Shown here in pieces: positions 37,893 to 51,205 of a DNA stretch of 64,000 nt. Each line of letters starts with the position of its first letter. Positions within the stretch are counted from its first letter, which is position 1. Origin of the DNA: Sphagnum compactum (Eukaryota > Bryophyta > Sphagnopsida > Sphagnales); the NCBI GenBank assembly GCA_965153455.1, contig OZ234498.1:17422001-17486000 (forward strand), read 5' to 3'. The notes beneath the pieces were generated by a model. The model made no database searches. It saw only the letters and a program-made list of their open reading frames with translations, and was not told the origin of the DNA. Made by a program: the position numbers and the translations under genes.

Positions 37893-40800
37893 TTACTGCA
37901 TTTTTCTTGACTTCTTCGCTTTTGCAGCTCTTTTCTTACTCGTAACCAACTTTGTCCGGAACTTCGCATCATCTTTGATGAAGCTCCACCAGAGATAAGC
38001 AATTGGGACTGTTGTAGCATGCCATATTGCATGAGCATCCAAGATTCCCCACAAGGGAGGGAACTCGTAAATCTCCAGAAGTTTAAAAAAAGATATCCCT
38101 AAAACTACAGTGAACAATTTGAAACGAGCTGGGTGATGATAACGCCAGGCCCACACTGCCCACAGGAGCATTTGAGTTACGCCTATCACTGTGCATACCT
38201 GCATATTCCAGCCTTGTTGCAGACATGCCAGAACCCCACCATGGCAATGTCAGTTTCTTTATTTCATACAATTTCATACAGACAATCAGCAAATTTGTCC
38301 AGGAAAAGGAAAAAGTAGGCATTGACAATGATCACTTAGTCTAACCTCCAGTGAACCATGTAGCAAGTTCAACCTGACATACCATAGTCAAACCTGTAGA
38401 GGTTCAAGTACAAAATATGAGTGGAGATAAATGCAATGATGGGAGCTGACACCATAACTCGCGCTGCCTCTGCCTGCAAACTACCTGTTCGGATGATTGC
38501 AAGAATCAAGGAGTAGCCCAGCAATGCAATTGCTGAAGAATAGTCTAGCATCTCAGAAAACCGCATGTCCCTGCAGACATGTAGTGGCAGATCAAACACC
38601 CTTACTCAGAAATAAAAAGAAAGAGCTTTAGGTGAAGAACTGATGACCTGTGCACACATCTGCAGTGTGAGAATGTTTCATGATGATTGATGTCCCTATT
38701 TCTCGTAATTAACAGGCCACATACTACTGTATCACACCTCCAACTTCCCACAAAATAATTTGATATTGGACAGATAGAAAGCTGCAAATTTCATATACAG
38801 GTAGAGTCAAGACCAATAGTGTAAATATTGGAAGTTTTATGAGTTTAAGAACCCCATTTCAGCTACTAGAATCAAATGTTCAACACCAAGAGGTCAAATA
38901 GAGGTGTGAGTACAGTAGTCCATCAACTGAAGATATTTTGAAACAGATATTCTGTCCCAACAGTCTCAGATTCTCAATTGAGAATTTTGGTCTTCTAGAG
39001 TTTTTGCCAATTCTCCAATGAGCAGGTAGGTATAAGGTTCAAAATCTGTGGTTTAGGATGAAATGAAGATAAAGAAGTAACAGCATACTGACCTTGAGTG
39101 GAAGACTGTGCTCCAGATCCAGGAATTCATGGACAACAGGCCATAAACAACCCAAAGGCTTACATATTCATAATGTGGGCTACCATGAGCAGATAATGGG
39201 AGCTTGTAATATACTAAGACCAAAAATGAAGAGAATCCTTGAAAATGTATGAGCAAATTCAACACCGAAAATGCCACAGATGCTGGTTCCTGTGCAACTC
39301 CCACCCACAGGAAAGTAAGGATTGAACTTGACTAACAATTCAGAGGACTTCAACTGGGAAACAGTCTTCACTTGAGTAACTGTAAACTTCACATGTAAAG
39401 GAATCACACCTATTATAATTCCCCTCACACATCAATCTGTTACATGCTGCCATCTATCTCCCACACAGGTTAGAGTGGGAACTGCACACTTGTGAACACA
39501 CACAGGTTTGACAGACACAGAAATGGTGAAATGCTATTTGAACAGTTATATGTTTTTGAACTCAGGAACCATAGGACTGCAGAGAAACCCCCCCCCCCCC
39601 CCCCCCCCCCCAAAACACTTTGAAGGTAACTGCCACATTGGTTCTGACCACACCTTAAAAAACATGCAAGAATGAGTGCAGTCATAACCATTATCTTCAC
39701 TAGGAATGGAGTGACTGGCCATAATGGACAAATTTTGGCTACTGATAGGCTGGGAACCTTCAGCATTAGCTTGCTCATTAGGTCAAATAGCAGTGTATAC
39801 TACTAGCCTATCCACTGGCATGGACAAATGGAAAGACCTGAAGACTGAAGATGCGGATGAAAGGCCATTTGCCATGATATTTAACTGGAAGCTGGGTAGC
39901 AGATTCTCGCTTCATCTCCTCTCGGACCATGCACTGGTACCTGCATTCGCTGGTGCAATCCCATTTCTTCCACCGCAGATAGAGAGGCTCCTTCAAGAAT
40001 GTCTCATAGGTGGGATCAAGAGACATAGTTGATGATTGATCAACACCATCTGGATCATTGTCTACAGGAAACTTGCAGCTATTGAAGCAGCTGTCCTCTA
40101 TACACCCACTCTTCTCGCAATTTTCCACACAAGACCTGTGAAAATATCTCCACCATCAAAAACACCATTGTGGTGTGATTCCAAACTTGCTGGCCTGCTT
40201 ATAAATGGGTAGCGCTCACATTGTTACCAATTGGAGTATCATTCACACAATTCTTCTTAGTCAATAACACATTTAATGCTCTGAATTGGAAGCACTATCA
40301 ACCAAGAAGATCAAACTACAAAATTTTGATATACAAGAATCAATCTACATAGTGATCCACTATATCCATGAGATTTCAGAGAAAACTCAACAACCACACT
40401 TCAAAGGTCAACTGTTGTGTCCAGTTCGAGCAAAAGCAAAACAAATGCTACAGGAATGATTGTGGTCATAACCAATGAGTATCACTCACAACATATTGGA
40501 CCTATCACATGCATCCACAAATGGTAATGACTAGCTGCCATTACTTCCCCACTGACTTCATCACATAACAACAGTGGGCATAGACAAGTATACCATAATC
40601 TGATCAAATTTCTTTCAGGTAAACAATCAATACAAAACAATCTGCATCCTAAGTTTTCTGTCACGTTTCCTGAAGAAACAGGAAGAGAGAAGACTTAATT
40701 GTGATGTTGACTACCACTCTCTTAAGAGTCTCTTCAAAGACCTAGCTTAAGAGACAAATGATCTGCAATTTATCCATTACTGACTGCAACACAGGAGTCA

Positions 40801-41600
40801 TTAAAAAATTCCCTTCAAAAGAGGATTAGAAAAAAAGAAGAACGATGATGCAAGGTTTTGCAAAACGCATATCATGACTGACAATCACGACCACTGGCAA
40901 GGTGGTCATCATCATGAGTCCCTCCCTCCTCACCACAAAGGCTACAGAAAGGAGGATCAATTATGCAGTTTGATGATTTGGTCCATGTTGAATACAATTT
41001 GTAAACCCATTGGAAAATGAGAGAAACCAAGATACAAAGCAATCTATGTATGTATGTATCTGTGTGCCAGGTAAATTCTCAAGGCTCTTGTATGTTCTTC
41101 TCTTGTCTGCCTCCAGAATGATTATGTTCCATTTTTGTTTTTCTGTTGCAAACATCCCATTCCTTGTGACCTGATAATGTCTGCTGACAAAAACTGTAAC
41201 TAACTGAGTGTTTCTGTGGACCTTGCTCTTGTATCTACTACTTTGCTTTGCAATCATCACATTGAGCCTATAAAGTCCAATCATGAATGTTATCGAATGC
41301 AGCAGCAGAACAGCAAAACTCCAAAAGTGACAAAAAGAGCATCATGCTCTAGACAGCGGCAGCAGCAGCAGCAGCAAACTCCCAAGTGACAAAAGATCAT
41401 CATGCTCTTTCCACAAGACAATACAAAAGCAAGAAGATCATAGTTTTCCAGATGGAAAAGAGCAAGCGCGGGGGAAGGGGGCGGGAAGCCAACTTATAAG
41501 GAAGCCGCTCATCTCCAGCACTAGCACGGCAGAGGGATAGAAAAGATAGCAAGAGCGGCAGCAGCAACAGGAGGAGGAGGCATGGCCCCCAAACCTTCAT
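37893..41600 (-). CDS. Per1/PGAP3-like GPI-anchor lipid-remodelling protein
   Basis: Exons (minus) 41600-41494, 40135-39838, 39289-39093, 38570-38383, 38212-37893; GT-AG throughout; 369 aa. Per1/PGAP3 proteins act in ER/Golgi membranes and remove an acyl chain from GPI anchors. The protein starts MKVWGPCLLLLLLLPLLL, a clear signal peptide. A Cys-rich lumenal part follows (SCVENCEKSGC, SCFNSCKF, WDCTSECRYQC) with the family motif EPLYLRWKKWDC. About seven membrane segments come next, starting EPASVAFSVLNL. Conserved family sites are visible: STVFHSRDMRFSEMLDYSSA, HILYLNLYRFDYG, and near the end LDAHAIWHATTVPIAYLWWS with the HxxxH pair and following DDA. Arabidopsis homologues are ~343 aa. The C-terminus is basic (KKSRKMQ), not a clean KKxx retrieval signal. 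The start at 41600 was chosen because it begins the signal peptide; the frame is open further upstream. Confidence 0.94.
39588..39612 (+). repeat. 25-base C tract in a Per1 intron
   Basis: A pure C run in the intron between exons 39838 and 39289. On the transcript it is a G run that could form a G-rich structure. Confidence 0.95.
41297..41408 (+). repeat. Two-copy ~55-bp duplication in the first Per1 intron
   Basis: The unit 'cagcagcag..caaactcc.aagtgacaaaag..catcatgctct' occurs twice in a row, each copy with a CAG run. Confidence 0.75.
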
Positions 41601-42229
41601 CGTCCCCTTATCCTGGCTGCCACAACAATGAAACTGCAACAAACAAATCAAAACCTCAATATGGATATGTTGCTTGCTTGCTTGTGACAATCTCTTCTCT
41701 AGATTGTATAATCGTAAAAGCGACCAACAAATCCAAAACAGAAACGGAAGAAAGGAGAAGAAGAAAACCGAGCAGAAAACAAAAGCTTGCAAAATCTTCG
41801 CAGAGATTTTGAGATTTGGAAGCTTTTCTTTCTTCCGATCTACAGAGGCAGGCTCCTTCTTCCTGCGTAATAATAATCTCCATTCAACTCAGAGCCTCTT
41901 TTTGCAGGCTAGTCCTACTACTACAGCAGCAACCAGAAGCTTTTGTTTCCAGCGGCTTCTGTTTTGATGAGCCGCCGAGATGCACACTTCATAAAACCTC
42001 ACAAATACTAGAAGCTTGCGGAGAGACGAAGAAGAAGAAACAACAGAAACCACCGCTCACAAGACGACGACCGTGCGCGGGACAACAAAAACCACACGAC
42101 TTACCAAATGCAATGCGCCGCAAGCTCCTCCTGTGCACACACACACACACCCGCCCTTGAGAGCTCCTGTTTCAACGAATGCTTTACTTTTGCGACGGCA
42201 GGAAATGGTCGAATTTCGCGCTTCTGCGG

Positions 42230-42266
<37 letters not shown>

Positions 42267-42778
42267 CCCCCCTCCCTCTCCCTCTCTCTCAGATCAACAC
42301 GCTAATCTCCCTCTCTCTCTCTGGTCAACACCCTAACCAAACACGCGAACTGAAAACTTCGACATCCGGTGTTCACTCTTGAGTATGTTTTTTCTGTTTT
42401 TGAAGTCTCTGGTAGGTTACAAGATTTACCAGAGACGCAATGTTCCAGCGGAGAGGATCAAAGCGCGATGCGCGCAAGCAATCGTACTGTTTTTGTTCTT
42501 CTTGTTCTTGTTGTGGTCGTCGTGCTCGTCATCGTCGTCATCGTTGTTGCATCAAGGAATTCCGCACGCTCCTGTTGCGGAATCTAGAGGCTTTCTCTGG
42601 ACTCGTGACGCTTTTACTGGACTCTTGAAAAAGCGTTCGTTCGTTCGTTTGTTGCTACCAGCGGATTTCGGGGATTGTTTTGTTCAAGATGGCATCAGCA
42701 ATCCTTTCTTTGGTTCTAGAATTCGAGTTCTTGCTGCAAACATATTCTCCTACTACTAGCCTACTTCTGGTAACATCC

Positions 42779-42821
<43 letters not shown>

Positions 42822-43691
42822 ACAAACTTGGAATAGAAACAAATGCCTTCATGTTCAGTACCCATGACTTCAATATAGATCAGTAGCCATTGCAAGCTGA
42901 TTCCAGAGTTCAAGTTCTTGTTGCAACTTCCTCTTCTTCTCCTGCTCCTACTCCTGGTATGTACCTCTTCTACTCTCACTACAGCTATTTGGGGTATAAT
43001 ACAAATACCATGGTGTTCAGCACCCACAACTTACTGCAGTTGCAAGCGATTTTGTATGTCAGCCTACATCTGTGGCAATCATGATGAAGCTTCACAAACT
43101 CATATCACAGAAGAAGGTGCTCTACTACTACAGAGCAATTGATGGCTGAATTCTGAAAACAAAACAAATGGGAGGTCTTGAAGCTGTGCTTTTTAATCTT
43201 CTAAACAACATAGACTGACCAGTTGCAAACATGCTTCAGAGTGCCTAGAGTTTCAGCCTGATTTTTCTAGTGTCCCATGATCTTTCTTGAGTCCACAGTG
43301 AATATTGCTGGAGCCTAGTGTTCCTACTCTTCTACCTCTTTAACTCACCCTGCAAGATAACCATAAAACATATCACTGACTCTGAAAGCCCGTACAGGCC
43401 TGGCTCTTCTGCAACTGTTCAGGAACTCACTACAATTTTAATCTGCTTCCAGGAATCAAGTACTACTGTGAAACTATTTCTTGTAGGCTCTCGGGGATTC
43501 TCATCAAGGATGAGACTGCTGCATCCAACACCTCTGGTAATCTTTGGCCATTGCACCTATGTTTTCTATTCAAACATACACACTCTTGCAAATACCTCCC
43601 ACCTTGACTCATACAAAATGAGGCAAAACTAGCAAGACAACTTCTACAATCAAGAGGAATAAAAAAAAGCATAAACTTGCTTGATGGAATT
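41601..43691. other. Region between CstF64 3' end and Per1 start
   Basis: Contains the presumed Per1 promoter (minus direction). CpG-richer sequence with pyrimidine tracts runs at 42100-42660, with CT microsatellites at 42234-42262 and 42781-42812. A degenerate ~190-bp tandem duplication covers 42711-43035. Plus-strand frames of 114-126 codons at 41816 and 42379 have no recognisable domain. Confidence 0.5.
42711..43035 (+). repeat. Diverged ~190-bp tandem duplication
   Basis: The phrases 'gagttc(a)agttcttg(c/t)tgcaa', 'cttctggta/ctcctggta', 'acaaat(g/a)cc..catg(t)tgttcag(t/c)acccat/caa' recur in the same order about 190 bases apart. The first unit carries a (CT)n insertion at 42781-42812. 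Confidence 0.55.
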
Positions 43692-46600
43692 TTAAGTTCG
43701 CAAGGCTTGCTGTAGCTGCAGCACTTGCTGTCGCTGGTCAGGGGGTAAGGAGTTTATTTGCTCAGGAGTCAGACTCAGGACTTGCTGCAGCAATGCCTTC
43801 TGTTGCTCGAGCTCTCCAGGTACCTATCGTTCAACACACCCATTCCCAAACATCAAATTGACATGCTTTCTCTTTCTGTGAATTCACCCAAAAAACTGAT
43901 CATGTGACCTGTGCCACATGGCCTCTTTAAGATGGTTGGAACAAAGATGATGCTAAGGCAGCAGTGCAGGTCACTCTCAGCACATCTATGCTGCCTTCAA
44001 TTGGTAAGAGCTAATAGCAACATCACAAGCGGAACTTTCTGTGCACAAGGAGGAATACCTGAGATTGTTGCTGGGGGGGTGGTGGCACTGGATGTGGTGC
44101 AGCTTGTCCATATGCATGAGGCTGCATGCCAGACCCAGCAGTCAAGCCCCCATCTACAGGCCCACTGAGCCCACCTGGACTAGGACCCCCATAACTAGGT
44201 CTCAAGTTACTATCAGACGCCCCCATCCCTGGAAGAATCGGTGCTCCGATACCAGTAGGAACACCTTGGTTTACTCCCCCCATCACATGGCCACCAGCCA
44301 ATGGCACCATAGGCCCCATTCCATGCATACCGCCACCAGGCATTCCACCCAGTCCACTTGATGATGGTGGGGCCTGGTTCACGAGCACACCTGGGACCAT
44401 GCCCACCATTTGTTGTCCTGGCTGTGTCATGCCAGGACCTCTCCCCATTTGGGATGTGCCCCCAGGTCCTATGCCAGGGCCAGCAGGCATAACTCCCCCA
44501 GCCCCACTAGGCATGCTGCCTTGGCCCAGTGAAGGTGCTCCAGTACTCATATCAACACCCATGCGTCCAATATTTGGTTGCATCATCTGCAGCACACAAG
44601 TTCAACATTACCTACTCACTAACATAACCCCCTAAAGGTAATCAGAGCTCAACTGTGATGTACAACCAAAAATGACTCGGTACAGGCACCAAGAATTTTA
44701 CTGCACTTGACATCAAAGTTCCTATTGAAATAAAAAGAGCTTGAGCAGAACAAATTATAAGGATAATAAAAACCCCAAACCAAGAAGTGTCAACCATGTG
44801 GCACCCCATGTTCTAACAGAGCTACAAGACTGTCACTGGAGGGCAGCTATGTGACTAGGAGACCGACTGTGAGGCCATATTGCAAGCTAGAGGAAGTGTG
44901 CAGCTCAGCTCCTCTCAGATAGAAAAAGAAAAATCACTCATTCAGGTGAAGAATTGAGGTACCTGATACTGTTGCTGGGGTAGCGGCTGGTTAGGTGGTG
45001 GCAAGCCCTGCTGCTGTGGATAAGCCATGGCCACCCCTTGTTGAACCATGGCTCCTTGTTGCTGATCAAAACATGGTCATTTGGGTCAAGGACAAATGTA
45101 TATAGAAAAGAAAGCCAGTAATGGTTGCTGAGCTTAAGTCCCAGAATGACCTCAGAGTTCAGACAAAACACAGAATGCTTGGTTGCCCAAAGCAGCGTGT
45201 AAAAGCATACATAATCAATGTACTTTCCTGTTCAAACTAAAGACACTGAGCTCCAGTGTTGGCCACAAGAACTGACATTAGCTTGAAACTAAAACTTCAA
45301 GACAATGCTTGCAAGATACCTGGAATGGAGTTTGTGCAAGAGGCTGCTGTTGAGGTGGTGTAGGCTGGTAACTGAATTGTTGGAGCTGGTTGGTCTGCTG
45401 GATCTGACCGGGGACTCCTGAGGGAGGTGCAGCTACAGGCCTAGGCTGTGGCGGCAAAGGAGGTTGCTGCATGAGGTTGGTTGGAGGAGGGGCAGTGGGC
45501 CCCTGCTGCTGTTGAGTCTGTGGGGCTTGCATGGTTGGCTGTACCTGACTCTGCAAGCAACCCTTCAGTGGATGCTAGAACACCACATAACCATATAGCA
45601 AAGAGAAGAATGCTTGTAACCACCAAAACTGAGTTCCATAACCATTTATAGTCCAGTTTGGAGCACAACACACAACCTCTTGGAGCATAAAGGAGTTAGA
45701 CATGGATCTAAGAAGCCCACATATATTATCTAACGAGGATGACAATATATGAGGATTTGGCTTACCATCTGAGGGGGACGCACCATTCCCAACATAATCT
45801 GTGCCTGCACCATTGTACAGATGACACACCACCCACAAGAATTCAGGATACATTTTTTGGCAATGCTTGGAATAAACTTGGGGGTGTAATATTCCAGAAT
45901 GTGGAAGATTTCCAGCACCACAGTCTACTGCTGAGTCCAATTTAAGCCACCACTTGTTGCTTCTATGGAAGTTGTACAACATCCTACCATCCACTCACAT
46001 ATCTATGTGTACACTGTCCCTGAAACATTCCAAATTCTGAAAAAGGAGAACGCCCAACTATATTTCATGCATTGTAAATGACCACAAACACAACAGGAAA
46101 CTAATATGAAGAGTGACACTCAGCCAAGATGAGAAAACCTGGAAGAGAGCTTTTGTAAGCTGAGGATTGGCCATGAGAACCTGGCGAGCTTGCTGTTGGT
46201 TTTGTTGTACCAAAGTCTGCACCACAAACCTCAGAATTAAATTGGCCATGATACAGACTGTAAGCCTGGTGCGCAAGTCAAAGTTCAAAGCACTATAGAC
46301 GCAGCAGATTCGTAAATGTGATGAGAGACAATGAAATGAAACATACCTTCATCTGCACCATAACCTCATAGAGCTGGTGCTTGGACATGCCAGCTAAGTG
46401 ATTAGTCAGAGCATCACCACTCCCCCCGCCTGTGCCCCCATTGGCCATGGGCATTGATTGCCCATTCATATTTGAACCAAACTACATACATGCATACAGG
46501 AGAATGCTCTTGATTAATCACCACAGAGAAGAAAGACATTCAGCATTCACCTTATAAGTAATCAATGCTCCAAACTTTGATAGAAACAGCAACTTCAAAC

Positions 46601-48338
46601 CAAAGCTTTACCTGCTGTTGGTTGCCTCCCAAGGCACTTGCCATCATCTGGGCTGCAGCTGCAGCAACAGATTGCCCTAGTGGTGGCTCACCACCTCTTT
46701 CACCCACAATCCCACCTCCAGTCTGTCCTGTCCCTACTTGCCGCTGTAGATCTGCAGACAAAAATGCCCTCACCACCCATCAAGCCCATGCAGGTATCAT
46801 CTTTGTCCCTCTATAGAATCAGGGGAATCTGTGCCATTGTCCACTTTCAAGCATCAACATCAGTGCCTGATGAAAAGTCAAACCAACCTTAATGGTACAT
46901 ATTTCAAAAAAATAGTGGAATCTGGAAGCAAATAACCCCTTTTCTTTCCCACCACAAAACTTGTGAAGGGCTTAACAGCTGCAGTTGCATGTAGACTGTC
47001 AAGTAAATAACCGGAGGTGGTAAATACTAGCAGTTGGAGAGACATAGCACAAAGGAAAAGAACTTACCAACAGTGACACCACCTGATGGTGGCAGGCCCT
47101 GTGCACCCCGATTCTGCAAGATGAAAGATGCACCTAAGATTCCATGCTTGCTTGGGTGGAAATTCCTCAAAACCCACACTGTGGAAGACTAGAAGAAAAA
47201 CAACTGCTGCTTATGTTGAATGTTGAAAAGCCAAAACCCTAATTTTAAGGTCAGCAGGGTTTCAAGTGTTTTAGACAATAGGTACAAACATGGCTTCAAA
47301 TTCTCTTTGCCAGGAAAGCTTCAGGCCTGATGCAGAGGAACACTACACTCAACTAAAGACCAGAGGCAACCACCACAGTTTTTTCAACATTGAACCTGTA
47401 GGACAGAAGGATGGGGAAGAAGCACCTGGTCTCGATTTCGGTCACCGCCACCACCTCCTTTCTCATTCTCAGCAAAGTCCACGCGAAGCTGTCGACCATT
47501 GATTTCATAGCCCTGCAAATTCCGCCGCGCACTCAAAGCCGTCTCCTCATCCCTAAACTCACAGAAACCATAGCCTTTTGGCTTGCCAGTTTCCCTGTCC
47601 AGTACCAGTCTGACAACCAAAAAAAGAAAAAATGGAAATAAGATCGAGTGGAGTTTGCAGCTTCGAGCATAGCAATGACCTCCTTTAGAGCACTAGAATC
47701 AAAAGAAGGTTAAAGAAGAAGAAGAAGAAGAGAGCATACCGAAAGTTCACAACAGGGCCGACTTCTTCGCAAATGTGTACCAGCTGCTCCTCTGTTGCGT
47801 CGTAGGGTATATTTCCAACTACGAATGCCACAAGTTTGCACCAAAATCAAAACCTCCTTGGATTATCAACACATCTTTAAGGCAACAAAAGACGCAACCT
47901 CTCGAGAACTGTTCTCTCGCCTATTCTCGAAACCAGAGACCTCTCATCCTTTTGGGGGGAGGGGGAAGCAAATCCTTCAAAACTCCACCTCCTCGTGAAG
48001 CCAGAACAAGCGAGCAGCTTGGGGGAAAAAAAAACACAAAAGAAAACAAAACAAAGAAAAGCAAAATCTACCAGTGGCCAATCAACAAGAAACAAGACAA
48101 TAGTTCGTAGTCTCTGCTCAAGGGAAAATCAGAGAATATGAGGAGACAGAGACAGAGACAGAGACGGAGAGGAAAAGGAAAGGAGGAAGGGGAAGGAAAA
48201 AGAGCGGCGACAACACTTGGAAACTCCAGGAGATGAAAAGGAGAAAGCAAAACAAGGCGAGGACATGAAAGGTTGTGCGAGAGTTTTGGTTTTGTTACCG
48301 AAAACACAACGAGAAGCGCGGTTTTGATTGCTGCTCAT
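43692..48338 (-). CDS. CSTF64: Cleavage stimulation factor 64-kDa subunit (CstF64)
   Basis: Exons (minus) 48338-48299, 47818-47740, 47609-47426, 47113-47068, 46751-46612, 46481-46347, 46216-46139, 45804-45766, 45550-45320, 45061-44963, 44586-44059, 43823-43692; GT-AG; 576 aa. CstF64 binds the U/GU-rich downstream element of pre-mRNAs in the nucleus. An N-terminal RRM covers ~10-95: [13 protein letters not shown] splices to VGNIPYD (RNP2, 12-17), and RNP1 is KGYGFCEF at 51-58. The hinge domain that binds CstF77/symplekin is ~164-247 ([41 protein letters not shown]). Then come a Gln/Pro-rich segment (248-357) and a Gly/Met/Pro-rich segment (358-533). The conserved C-terminal domain ([18 protein letters not shown]) ends the protein. 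The first exon was placed by the RCVF motif and phase 1. The 39-base exon 45804-45766 is small, but its sequence is family-typical. Confidence 0.95.
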
Positions 48339-48589
48339 TGCTGAGGGTGAAGCACCCCGAAGATGCAGGGCCAAGCTTGGCTCATAACATAAAACGACTG
48401 CGCATTTCAGGCGCACACAAATGGCCGATGGCACAGGAGAGCGCAAAGCTTCCGCTCCGTTTCTTGTGGCGCAAATGGTTTTTGCGTTTTCCTCTTCTTC
48501 TTCTTCGTCTCTTCTTTTCCCTCTCCCCACACACCCCCCCCCCCCCGCCCCCGCCCCACCCGGGCACCAAGCACCGTCGTCCTGTGCCA
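48339..48589. promoter_or_regulatory. Presumed CstF64 promoter/5' leader
   Basis: This is the interval between the CstF64 start codon and the 44-bp minisatellite. It contains TTC/CTT repeats at 48490-48520 and a C run at 48534-48546. The placement of any core promoter is inference. Confidence 0.35.
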
Positions 48590-49012
48590 GGTGTGCAAAT
48601 CCAGGTATTGCCTTTCTCCAGGTCCCAATCCAGGTGTATAAATCCAGGTGTTTGCTTGTTCCAAGTCCCAATCCAGGTATGCAAATCCCAAATGTTATCT
48701 TGTTCCAGGTCCCAATCCAGGTATGCAAATCCCAAATGTTATCTTGTTCCAGGTCCCAATCCAGGTATGCAAATCCCAAATGTTATCTTGTTCCAGGTCC
48801 CAATCTAGGTGTGCAAATCCCGATATTTTCTTGTTCTAGGTCCCAATCCAGATGTGCAAATCCAGATGCTGTCTTTCAGCAAGGTGCCATTCCAAGTCTG
48901 CAAATCCAGGTGTTGTCTTGTGCCAGAGCCCATTCCCACAGGTGTGCAAATCCAGGTGTTGTCTTGTGCCAGGCCCCATTCCCACAGGTGTGCAAATCCA
49001 CGTGCATCTATC
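48590..49012 (+). repeat. 44-bp minisatellite, ~9.5 copies
   Basis: Units of the form ggt(a/g)tgcaaatcc.....cttgt.ccaggtcccaatcca. The central copies start at 48677, 48721 and 48765, exactly 44 apart and nearly identical; outer copies have diverged and vary by a few bases. It lies ~250 bases upstream of the CstF64 start. Long frames on both strands run through it only because the repeat lacks stops. Confidence 0.92.
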
Positions 49013-49569
49013 TAAATATCCACGTCCTGAACTCAGGTGTCATTATTGGTTTTTCTGGTTATTTATTTTTACTCCCTCGTTTGGAAACTCAGGGCAGCTC
49101 GATAGGCCGGTCACCGAACACTCCCACCTGCAATTCAATGACCATGCATTTGATGGCCTTGGCTGGGCTTCCCAACACTTTTTTGGCAAAGCCACTACTA
49201 ACTAGTAAGTAGCTCATTACCGGACACCACAATTAGGTTAAAATGCAAAACTTAGGACCTCCCAAAGTAAGTAAGTGGGTGTGGTGGTCTTTGGAAAAAA
49301 AAAAAAAAAAATTATAAAACACGATTATAGCACTCCAACCCTGTAACAGGACAATAAATGCCTCATAACCAATCATCCATACCCTATGCATGTACAAAAT
49401 AGCCAACTACCAAACATTCGATAATAAGCCATTTGGTGCACGAATTATTATCATGCACTGAAACCATTTTATCCTTAAGTCTCTCTACCTTGTGCTAGAA
49501 TGTCGTTTGATTACCAGCCTCTGTTTGGTTATGGACCTCCTCACCTTCCCCACATCTAGGGTTCCATTG

Positions 49570-50310
49570 GAATATGCACATTTGAGAACTTACAAAGCAA
49601 AAGTCACACATTTGTTTAAAGGTTTTAAGGTGCACATTTTGAGAACTCACAAAACAAGCGTCACACATTTGTTAAGGTTTAGGGTTTGAAGTGCACATTT
49701 GAAATCTCACCAACACAAAAGTTGCACATTTGTTAAGGTTTTAAGGTGCACATTTTGAGAACTCACAAAACAAACGTCACACATTTTTTAAGGTTTAGGG
49801 TTTAAGATGCATATTTGAAAACTCACAAAACAAAAGTCACACACCACATTTATTAAGGGTTACGGTTCAAGCTTCCACATTTGAGAACTCATGAAGCAAA
49901 AGTCACTCATTTCTTAAGGTTTAGGGTTATTAAGATGCACATTTGAAAACTCACAAAACAAAAGTCACACACACATTTATTAAGGGTTAGGGTTCAAGCT
50001 TCCACATTTGAGAACTCGCGAAGCAAAAGTTACGCATTTCTTAAGGTTTAGGGGTTTAAGGTGCACATTTGAGAACTCACAATGCAAAAGTTACACATTT
50101 GTTGAGGCTTCGGATTTAAGATGCCCGCTTGAGAACTCACAAAGCAAAAGTCACACATTTATCAAGGTTTAGGGCTTAAGGTTGCACATTTGAAAACTTA
50201 CACAGCTAAAATCACACATTTATTAAAGTTTAGCGTTGAAGGTGCACATTGCAGAACTCACAAAGCAAAAGTCACACATTTCTTAAGGTTTAGGGTTTAA
50301 ACCTTAAAAC
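49570..50310 (+). repeat. ~60-bp minisatellite with telomere-like words
   Basis: About a dozen units of 'gcacatttgagaactcacaaa.caaaagtcacacattt.ttaaggtttagggttta'. Unit length varies from about 55 to 65 bases. Most units contain TTTAGGG or a near variant. No coding frame. Confidence 0.85.
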
Positions 50311-51205
50311 CTTCTTTCTAGGGTTTGAATTGGATCAGACTAACATAACAGTATTGCGACTAGAAAAACCCTAAACCCTACTAAACCCACTTTAGAAAAC
50401 TCAAAGCTGCTTCTTGTTTTCACATTTTGTTGTGCACAAATGAATCATGTGTCCTGCACATTTTTTTAGACCATTGGAGCTTTAATCTAAGTTGCTCCAA
50501 TTTCTGGAAAAGAAAAAAAACCAACTCTCTTTCTCTCTCTGTCTATGTCTCTCTCTGTCATGTCTCTTTCTCTCTCTGTCTCTCTCTCTCTCTCAACTCT
50601 CTTCAGAATAAAGCTTATACATACAAAATGTGGACCTGTCAGTGATTGAGAACCCAACAGAAGTGTGTGTAGAAATGAGGGTGGGTCCCTTGTATGCTAG
50701 TGCTAAAATGTCCCCCCAAGGCAAACTCAACCTTCATCAAAAGGCAGTAAAACTAAAGTACATTATATGCCTGGGATGTTGCATAGATAATCATAGACCA
50801 ATGTTGATTCCATTGTTGTCAAAGTGACAGCAGGTTGATCAGGGCGCTCAGATCATCATCAAATCATCACCGAATCATCAGCACCCGTTAAAGCCTGGTT
50901 TCCTGATGATGGATCCAGTTGTGTTGAGAAATTTTGTCCTAGCCAAGATCCAAACCAGGGTAGTAAGCAAAGCTGTGTGCAAAGTGGGAGAATCATCGAT
51001 CAAACCCCTTTGGAGGTTTTGCAATAAAATAAAAACTCGTATATATATATGGCACCTTCGCAGTTTTTCTTGCTTGCCCCTTGGTAGAGAGACCTCTGAG
51101 TTTGTGGCAAAAACATTCTCAGATAATGAAAACTTGGTGGCAAGTTTTTAAAAGAATTTTTTCCATGGAAAAAGAAAACACACTTACTGGCCCCCTTTAG
51201 TTCTA
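50311..51205. other. Intergenic, 3' flank of the PDR gene
   Basis: Contains a TCTCTG/CT-rich tract at 50525-50594 and tandem 'atcatca' words at 50850-50890. The bases nearest 51205 are presumably the 3' UTR of the minus-strand PDR gene. No gene seen. Confidence 0.55.

Noticed and set aside
42379-42759. 126-codon plus-strand frame with a hydrophobic start
   Set aside because: No recognisable domain, sits in pyrimidine-rich promoter-like DNA; codons follow local composition.
48421-49212. 263-codon plus-strand open frame (and 216-codon minus-strand frame) near CstF64
   Set aside because: Both run through the 44-bp minisatellite, which lacks stops on either strand. The only real coding part is the 13-residue CstF64 first exon inside the minus frame.
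49570-50310. Chromosome end suggested by TTTAGGG words
   Set aside because: The words are interspersed within longer units and flanked by genes on both sides, so this is internal.
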